Below, one piece after another: positions 5,078 through 10,273 of a stretch of DNA of 10,273 bases. Numbering within the stretch: position 1 is the stretch's first letter; every line of letters begins with the position of its first letter. Below the pieces are notes generated by a model. That model saw nothing but the letters and a program-made list of their open reading frames with translations, was not told the DNA's origin and did not search any database. Source of the DNA: JAZDMK01 sp043800975 (lineage in GTDB: Bacteria; Bacteroidota; Bacteroidia; Bacteroidales; JAHJDW01); NCBI GenBank assembly GCA_043800975.1, contig JAZDMK010000154.1, positions 1-10,273 of the forward strand, written 5' to 3'. The position numbers were made by a program, and so were the translations under genes.

Positions 5078-6463
5078 TTTCCCCTTCAGGGAAACGATCC
5101 ATTCTGAAATAGCCTTCAGCACTTCCGGGCTAAAGGTTTCTTCAATCTTCCCATATTCGCTGGGCGATCCTGTTGTGCAATGCTGAAACAAATGATTCAA
5201 TCCCGGATATTCGGTGATGGTCACGTTTTTATTTCCGGCTTCAGCCAATGCTTTGCGAATGGGTTCCAGATTTTGTTTCGGATCCACCTGCAGGTCGAGG
5301 CTTCCGTTCAGCGCCAGCACCGGGCATTTCACCTGACTCAGGTACACTTTGGGATCAAGCACCAGAAAGGTGCGGAACCAGGGACTGATCATCTGAAAGG
5401 TAGTCTGCATAATGGCTTGCTCGGGCGTTTTTTTCTTTCTTAAATAGGAAGCGATCTTTTCAGAAAGCACTTTTGTGTCTTTGTATTTATCAATGTAGCC
5501 AAACAGCACCTTGTTACTTTTCAATGCGGCTTTAATATCTTTTTCCTTCTCACCCGACGCCCTGGCAATGATTTCGGACTGATGCAGTATGATTTCCTTT
5601 CCGGTTATGCCGGTGCCAGCCAGCATCACAATGAATTTTACTTTGGGCGACATGGTCGCAGCAATGGGTGCAACAATACCACCTTCACTGTGGCCGATAA
5701 TACCGCAGCGTGTGGAATCGATTTCGGGTTGTGAACATATATAATGCAATGCGGCCAATGCATCGTCTGTAAAGTCATAAGTAGTAGCCGTCATAAAACT
5801 TCCGGTTGATTTTCCCACGCCCCGGTCATCATAACGCAGCACTGCAATCCCTTTGCGGGTAAGGTAATCCGCGATGATCCAGAAAGGTTTGTGTCCCATC
5901 AGTTCTTCATCCCTGTCCTGCGCACCGGAACCTGAAACTAGCACCACTGCCGGAAAGGGGCCACTGCCCTGCGGTATTGTCAGCGTACCCGAAAGTGTGT
6001 TTCCTGCTTTTTCATTCTTCACCGTTACTTCATGTATTGTGTATGGATAAAGGGGAGAAGGGGTTTGCGGACGTTTTGGTTTTTCGCATGATCCGGCATA
6101 GAATAATTTGCAGGGAAACTTTTGCCCGCCCTGAATCCATTGCCCGTATAGCGTATCATGCTTTGTATCAAATTTGCCGAGATAGGCTGTTTTAGAATCA
6201 GTCACCCATAAAATCAAACTGTCGTTTCTGGAAAACACCGCTTTCACGCCAATGTTTTCGGCACCCTGATCGGGCGAATCCATAAGCGCTGTATAGCTTT
6301 GATCGGGTTCCTGAAATACACGGAAAACGATTTTTAGTTTTGTTGTGGTTACATCCAGCATCCCTTCCCACTTTCCTGCAACAGGCTTCTGCTGTGCAAG
6401 AGCGGGTGTAATAAATACAAATAGTAATAAACAAACAATAATTTTCGGGAGATTGAATTTCAT
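5075..6463 (-). CDS. secreted alpha/beta hydrolase with N-terminal beta domain
   Basis: I place the start at 6463, not at the in-frame ATG at 6505, because MKFNLPKIIVCLLLFVFITPALAQQ is a clean signal peptide with a signal peptidase I site after ALA. The longer form would put 14 polar residues before it and start 8 bp from the divergent gene. The mature protein has a beta-rich domain (about 25-130; KWEGMLDVTTTKLKIVFRV), as in many exported Bacteroidota hydrolases. An alpha/beta-hydrolase domain (about 145-460) follows. The oxyanion-side motif SGSGAQDRD (177-185), the YDDRGVGKS strand (211-219), the nucleophile elbow GHSEGG with Ser259, the likely acid Asp390 in NGSLDLQVD and His424 in GLNHLF complete the catalytic set. 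It belongs to the COG1073/S33-like esterases and peptidases; the substrate cannot be read from sequence. It is probably cotranscribed with the NlpC/P60 gene. Confidence 0.85.
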   Translation of the reverse strand: MKFNLPKIIVCLLLFVFITPALAQQKPVAGKWEGMLDVTTTKLKIVFRVFQEPDQSYTALMDSPDQGAENIGVKAVFSRNDSLILWVTDSKTAYLGKFDTKHDTLYGQWIQGGQKFPCKLFYAGSCEKPKRPQTPSPLYPYTIHEVTVKNEKAGNTLSGTLTIPQGSGPFPAVVLVSGSGAQDRDEELMGHKPFWIIADYLTRKGIAVLRYDDRGVGKSTGSFMTATTYDFTDDALAALHYICSQPEIDSTRCGIIGHSEGGIVAPIAATMSPKVKFIVMLAGTGITGKEIILHQSEIIARASGEKEKDIKAALKSNKVLFGYIDKYKDTKVLSEKIASYLRKKKTPEQAIMQTTFQMISPWFRTFLVLDPKVYLSQVKCPVLALNGSLDLQVDPKQNLEPIRKALAEAGNKNVTITEYPGLNHLFQHCTTGSPSEYGKIEETFSPEVLKAISEWIVSLKGK

Positions 6464-6513
6464 AATCAAAAGATTTGGTTTAGTAAAATTACATAATTTA
6501 GCCATCTGAACAC
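6464..6513. promoter_or_regulatory. 50-bp divergent promoter region
   Basis: The hydrolase and glycosyltransferase genes are divergent and share only this AT-rich gap. On the plus strand TTTG (6474-6477) is followed after 16 bp by TAATTTAG (6494-6501), one mismatch from TAnnTTTG, which would give a very short leader. On the minus strand TAATTTTA (6492-6485) is also one mismatch off. Spacing is short and both matches are weak; that the promoters lie here or overlap the coding sequences follows mainly from the layout. Confidence 0.3.
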
Positions 6514-8091
6514 ATGATAAAACACATTGTCATAAAACGCACGCTGATCGTGCTGATCGCAATCTCATTTCTGATCAGGTTGTTTGTTGCTGCGTTTACC
6601 GAACTGGGCGTCGACGAAGTGTATTACTGGACCTATTCGCTTTATAACGACTGGAGCTACTTCGATCATCCTGCCATGGTAGGCGTTTTCATACGTATTT
6701 TCACTTTTGATCTTACGTTTGATTCCGAACTGGCTTTGCGCATGCCTTCGATATTGCTGGGCGTTGTGAACACGTGGCTTGTTTTTATTATCGGAAACCG
6801 GCTGAAGAACAATCTGGTCGGGCTATACGCTGCTTTTCTTTATAACAGTTCTCTCTATGGTTTTCTCATCACCGGTGTTTTTATTTTACCCGACACCCCG
6901 CTCACATTCTTCTGGTTGCTTGCCATTTTTGTATTGCTGCGTCCGATCACCGAAAAAACGATTACCAAAAGAGCTGGCTATGCCTTGCTTGCAGCAGGTC
7001 TGTGGATAGGTCTCGCGATGCTTTCAAAATACTACGCTGCTTTTTTGTGGCTGGGAGCGGGTTTGTACATTCTTATCTACAACCGGCTATGGCTGAGATA
7101 CCGCATGCTCTACTTGTCGGTAATTATCACGCTCGTAATATTTTCGCCTGTGATCATCTGGAACATGCAGCACGATTTTGTGAGTCTGGGTTTTCACAGC
7201 GAGCGCGTGGGCTTGCTAGGTGCGGGAATTCAGTACGAATATCTACTTTCAGAAGTGGTCGGCGAAATTGTGTATAACAATCCCATCAATTTTATTTTTA
7301 TAATACTTGCGCTGATCAGCCTCTGGCGCGGGAAACTTTCGATGAAGAAGGAACATGCACGCTTTCTTTTGCTGACAAGTCTTCCTTTAATTCTCACTTT
7401 TTTGTTTTTCTCTTTTTTCAGAAGAACGCTTCCGCACTGGTCTTGCCCTGCATATCTCAGTCTGATTTTCTTTGCTGCCATTTTTATTTATGATAATACG
7501 GAAGACAAGCCCTATCGTTTGCACCGTTTCATCATGCCGTATCCCATTCGTGCTGCGGTTATTCTTACACTTGCCATTACAGTTATCGGTTTTTTGCAGG
7601 TGCGAAACGGCATCTTTGACAAATATGTAATAAAAGAAAAAGAGCCCTGGCGTTTGGGACAAAATCATGTATCGCTTGATATGTATGGATGGAAGCAACT
7701 TCGTCAGAAGTTTTATCCGATCATGCAGCGTGATCTGAAGTCGGGAAATATCAATCCGAAAAGTAATTGTCTGGTTTCAAACAAATGGTTTCCGGCGGCA
7801 CATCTGGATTATTATGTGGCGACTCCTTTTCAGCTGAAGCTATTTGCAATCGGAACTGTGAAGCATATTCGCCAGTACAATTGGATCAATCGGGAGCGTG
7901 GTAATATACAATTGGGAATGGATGCGTGGTATCTTTCACCCAGCACTCAATACCGTGATCCCTACCAATGTTTCCCCGGCTGTTTTGAAAAAATTGAAGT
8001 GGCAGATACCATTCAAATCATTCGCAACGGAAGTTGTGTGCGAAATGTTTTTGTTTTCAGAATGAAGAATTATCTGGGCAAGTGCCTCTGA
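6514..8091 (+). CDS. GT39/ArnT-like integral membrane glycosyltransferase
   Basis: This 525-aa GT-C fold protein should transfer a sugar from a polyprenyl-phosphate donor to an envelope acceptor on the outer face of the inner membrane. Motifs appear in the order expected for the PMT/ArnT/RgtA-like family (PF13231 type): ELGVDEVYYW in the first periplasmic loop, with the DE catalytic pair at 34-35; YFDHPAMV (49-56); LPDTPLTFFW (125-134); GLAMLSKYYAAFLW (166-179); SPVIIWNMQHDFVS (211-224); and LPHWSCPAYLSL (306-317). Hydrophobic segments lie near 8-28, 79-96, 104-143, 157-190, 198-216, 257-272, 284-301, 312-326 and 346-361. A soluble C-terminal domain (about 365-525) follows, with the DMYGWKQL and SNKWFPAAHLDYY motifs seen in relatives. 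It has its own promoter region and no partner on its strand. The acceptor (lipid A, O-antigen or glycoprotein) cannot be told from the window. Confidence 0.88.
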   Translation: MIKHIVIKRTLIVLIAISFLIRLFVAAFTELGVDEVYYWTYSLYNDWSYFDHPAMVGVFIRIFTFDLTFDSELALRMPSILLGVVNTWLVFIIGNRLKNNLVGLYAAFLYNSSLYGFLITGVFILPDTPLTFFWLLAIFVLLRPITEKTITKRAGYALLAAGLWIGLAMLSKYYAAFLWLGAGLYILIYNRLWLRYRMLYLSVIITLVIFSPVIIWNMQHDFVSLGFHSERVGLLGAGIQYEYLLSEVVGEIVYNNPINFIFIILALISLWRGKLSMKKEHARFLLLTSLPLILTFLFFSFFRRTLPHWSCPAYLSLIFFAAIFIYDNTEDKPYRLHRFIMPYPIRAAVILTLAITVIGFLQVRNGIFDKYVIKEKEPWRLGQNHVSLDMYGWKQLRQKFYPIMQRDLKSGNINPKSNCLVSNKWFPAAHLDYYVATPFQLKLFAIGTVKHIRQYNWINRERGNIQLGMDAWYLSPSTQYRDPYQCFPGCFEKIEVADTIQIIRNGSCVRNVFVFRMKNYLGKCL

Positions 8092-10273
8092 TCAGGGCTT
8101 CAGCTTTTTTGCTTCACCAACAGAAATTTGTTTCCCGTTATAATATGCAACAATGTATGCATCTTTCACGCCTGCATTCACACAATATTTTCTGGCTGTT
8201 TCTGCTTCTGCTGTTGAGCCATACATGCCGTAAATGTGACGAACCAGACCGTTTTTCATTTCATCGTAATTCAGCGGATTCAGATTAAACAGTTGTGCAG
8301 GTTCTAATCTTTTCTTATACACACCCACCTGAACGCTGTAATAGAGGCCGCTTACAGGCATGGTCGAATTGTTAGCGTTTACGTTTGCGTTGTTATTATT
8401 TGCGTTGTTATTGTTGTTCGCATTATTTTTAATTGCGGTCAGTGCACTGTCCACAACAACCGGCTGTGTTGTTCTTCCGTTGTTGGCGGCGGCAATCATA
8501 TCACGTGCTTCAAACAGTGTGATTCGTTTTCCATTGTAATACGCTACAACAAACGCATCGGGAATTCCTTTTGTAACAACTTCTTTACGGTATTTATCCG
8601 CTTCCATGATGAAGTTGTATTTGCCCGACATGTAGCGGTAATAGCCCTTTGTGTTGATGTCAAACTCAAGCGGTGCAATTCCCATCAGCTGTTCGCTGGT
8701 CACTTCTTTCGAAAACACACCTACCTGAACTGTGTAATATAAGCCTTCCACAGCTTTCAGCGGCGCATTGTTGTCGACAACATTGTTGTTCGGATTCACA
8801 ACTGTATTCGAATCCTTATTGACAACATTATTATTGTTGTTGTTTGCGTTGTTATTGTTGTTGTTCGCGTTGTTATTATTTGCGTTGTTATTATTGTTGT
8901 TTGCGTAAGTTGGATTATTCTTCTGATAAATTACTTTCGCCTCTGCCATCGAAATTCGCTTTCCGTCGAGGTATGCTACCACGAAGCAATCGCCATAGCC
9001 TTTGGTGCGAAGCTGTGTGCGTGATTCGGCTGCCTGATCGGGTGATGTAAACAATCCGGAAATAATCGTAATCCAGCCGTTGTTCATTCTTTCGTAGGAG
9101 AGGGGAGTGGCGTTATTAAATCTTGAAGAAGAAACCAATTCCTTCACCGATGCGATCTGCACGCGATACACAAGGCCTGATGCATTAAGCGAACCATATT
9201 CTGCTTCGTAATTTCCCGGGTTCACCTTCACAACATTTGTATTGTTGTTGTTCGCGTTATTGTTATTTGCGTTGTTGTTATTATTATTATTATTCGCAAC
9301 CACATTGTTGTTATCCTGCTGCGTGGAAGCAATCATGGGTGTTCTGTTACCTGTGATTTTACTGTTTGCATCTGCGATTCCGGGTTGTTCTTTGGATGCA
9401 ATGCGAACGATTTCATCCTGACGTGCCATTGCCTGCGCCAGCAACTGCTGCGCTTTTCTCAGGTATTCATTCGACTTGGCAGGATCTTTTTCTTTCTTTG
9501 CTTTTACTTCCAGTTCGAGCGCCTGTCCGAGTTCATTGTCGATTCTTCGTTTCAGAAGATTAATGCCGTTGCGGTCGACTGTATTTGTAACTGCGGGTGT
9601 CTGTGAAATCAATTTATCCTTTGCGTCATACGTTGCTTTCATTTCATTGTAACCCGCAAAATGCGCTTCGTTTTCTTTCGCGGCAGCTTCCGCTTCCATC
9701 GATTTGGCCTTATCCAGCTCAACATTCTTCATTCCGGGATCGGTGATTGTCTTTGCATTGTTCCGGATTAACTTCGCTTCATTACGCAGACTTTTTACTT
9801 CAATCATCCTGAGCTGACTTTCATTCATCTGATTCAGATTCTGCGCTGAATTGTTATTGTTATTTGCGTTATTGTTATTGTTATTGTTGTTCGCATTATT
9901 AGCTACCATACCTGCAGCCTTATATGCCTCGATGGCTTTGTTTATTCTGTCAAGAGAAAGGAAACTCAGTTCCATGGCATCACTCAAAAGCTTCTTCTTT
10001 TTCTCGGGATCGGTTTCGTTTTTCGCATTTGCCTGTGCGTTAGCAGCCAATGAATACAATGAATCGGATTCTTTATCCCAGGCCATTGCTTTCAGGAAAT
10101 CGGGACTTCCACCGTTGCGCGGAATCAGCTTTACCATTTCGGCTCTCGACTTCACATACTGATCCATGTTGGCTTTTGCCTTGATTTCAAATTCACGCAG
10201 CTGCACAACCATCAGGCTGTCGTTGTGGTTTTTATTCATCGACAAAGCAGCATCGTAATTTTTCTGATACAAT
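8092..10273 (-). CDS. triple-SPOR-domain protein with Asn-rich linkers (5' end outside window)
   Basis: The reading frame is open to the right edge. The leftmost apparent start is only a TTG at 10272, so the gene certainly or very probably continues beyond the window. Using that codon as residue 1, the visible 726 residues hold three similar helical segments (about 70-118, 158-206 and 244-294), each with a DP-containing turn and an Ala/Glu/Lys-rich helix. These are probably TPR-like or coiled-coil. Three SPOR domains follow at about 365-450, 506-595 and 640-724. They share (V)YRVQIAS or YYTVQVGV, a SGLF/SGKY/YGMY turn, FVVAYxxGKRI and a final xEA helix. SPOR domains bind denuded glycan strands of peptidoglycan at division sites. 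Poly-Asn linkers with Ala spacers (125-141, 326-345, 458-482, 616-634) join the domains. It is expected to be periplasmic or membrane-anchored through the missing N-terminus. Its stop codon abuts that of the convergent glycosyltransferase gene. Confidence 0.88.
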   Translation of the reverse strand, partial: LYQKNYDAALSMNKNHNDSLMVVQLREFEIKAKANMDQYVKSRAEMVKLIPRNGGSPDFLKAMAWDKESDSLYSLAANAQANAKNETDPEKKKKLLSDAMELSFLSLDRINKAIEAYKAAGMVANNANNNNNNNNANNNNNSAQNLNQMNESQLRMIEVKSLRNEAKLIRNNAKTITDPGMKNVELDKAKSMEAEAAAKENEAHFAGYNEMKATYDAKDKLISQTPAVTNTVDRNGINLLKRRIDNELGQALELEVKAKKEKDPAKSNEYLRKAQQLLAQAMARQDEIVRIASKEQPGIADANSKITGNRTPMIASTQQDNNNVVANNNNNNNNANNNNANNNNTNVVKVNPGNYEAEYGSLNASGLVYRVQIASVKELVSSSRFNNATPLSYERMNNGWITIISGLFTSPDQAAESRTQLRTKGYGDCFVVAYLDGKRISMAEAKVIYQKNNPTYANNNNNNANNNNANNNNNNANNNNNNVVNKDSNTVVNPNNNVVDNNAPLKAVEGLYYTVQVGVFSKEVTSEQLMGIAPLEFDINTKGYYRYMSGKYNFIMEADKYRKEVVTKGIPDAFVVAYYNGKRITLFEARDMIAAANNGRTTQPVVVDSALTAIKNNANNNNNANNNNANVNANNSTMPVSGLYYSVQVGVYKKRLEPAQLFNLNPLNYDEMKNGLVRHIYGMYGSTAEAETARKYCVNAGVKDAYIVAYYNGKQISVGEAKKLKP
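8371..8427 (-). repeat. Asn-codon tract between SPOR domains 2 and 3
   Basis: This is a run of AAT/AAC codons interrupted by Ala and Val codons (residues 616-634 of the SPOR protein). On the plus strand it reads as degenerate gtt/att trinucleotides. It encodes a flexible linker and is a likely site of replication slippage. Confidence 0.8.
8827..8901 (-). repeat. Asn-codon tract between SPOR domains 1 and 2
   Basis: This is the longest tract, 25 codons (residues 458-482) of Asn with an Ala every five to seven residues. An 18-21-bp higher-order unit (gcg ttg tta ttg ttg ttg on the plus strand) is visible. Confidence 0.8.
9238..9297 (-). repeat. Asn-codon tract before SPOR domain 1
   Basis: Twenty codons (residues 326-345), mainly Asn with Ala interruptions, link the helical part of the protein to the first SPOR domain. 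AAT and AAC are mixed, so the tract is not a pure trinucleotide repeat. Confidence 0.8.
9850..9900 (-). repeat. Asn-codon tract between the first and second helical segments
   Basis: Seventeen codons (residues 125-141), Asn-rich with two Ala interruptions. It shows that the Asn linker type also separates the helical segments, not only the SPOR domains. Confidence 0.8.

Noticed and set aside
6464..6505. Longer start for the hydrolase at the ATG at 6505
   Set aside because: It would place 14 polar residues before a clean signal peptide and leave 8 bp to the divergent gene.

Overview
The window looks like chromosomal DNA of an uncultured or environmental member of the Bacteroidota. The evidence is a multi-SPOR protein with poly-asparagine linkers, SPII-type lipoprotein signals, no clear Shine-Dalgarno sequences, one good match to the TAnnTTTG-type promoter of this phylum, and intergenic DNA full of short hairpins and degenerate minisatellites. 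No rRNA, tRNA, transposase or CRISPR array is visible.

Positions 1-2040 form an AT-rich accessory block (about 30% G+C in the line counted by eye, against about 50% in a sampled line of the hydrolase gene), with all genes on the minus strand. In transcription order it holds a small cysteine-rich protein, a DUF4263 protein (the Shedu anti-phage nuclease SduA), and the first 79 codons of a GHKL/Hsp90-type ATPase that runs off the left edge. An imperfect inverted repeat follows each of the first two genes by 15-25 nt. Both resemble integron attC sites, so the block may be a cassette array carrying a defence gene. This is the most interesting part of the window.

Positions 2041-3197 hold no convincing gene. 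They contain an AT-rich junction, a set of hairpin repeats, a diverged 62-bp direct repeat, a 14-bp-stem hairpin, and twelve uninterrupted copies of a 21-bp repeat.

Positions 3198-6463 carry three envelope genes on the minus strand: a 229-aa lipoprotein, an NlpC/P60 cell-wall peptidase, and a secreted alpha/beta hydrolase. The hydrolase lies just upstream of the peptidase, with a 44-bp spacer of heptamer repeats, and the two probably form an operon. Between peptidase and lipoprotein lies about 550 bp of repeats, including copies of the peptidase gene's 3' end.

Positions 6514-8091 (plus strand) encode a GT39/ArnT-like membrane glycosyltransferase, divergent from the hydrolase. It abuts, stop codon to stop codon, a large convergent gene (8092 to beyond the right edge) for a protein with three helical repeats and three C-terminal SPOR domains separated by poly-Asn linkers. 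The right two thirds is therefore an ordinary cell-envelope neighbourhood (peptidoglycan cleavage, peptidoglycan binding, glycan transfer), with the defence-like block at its left.
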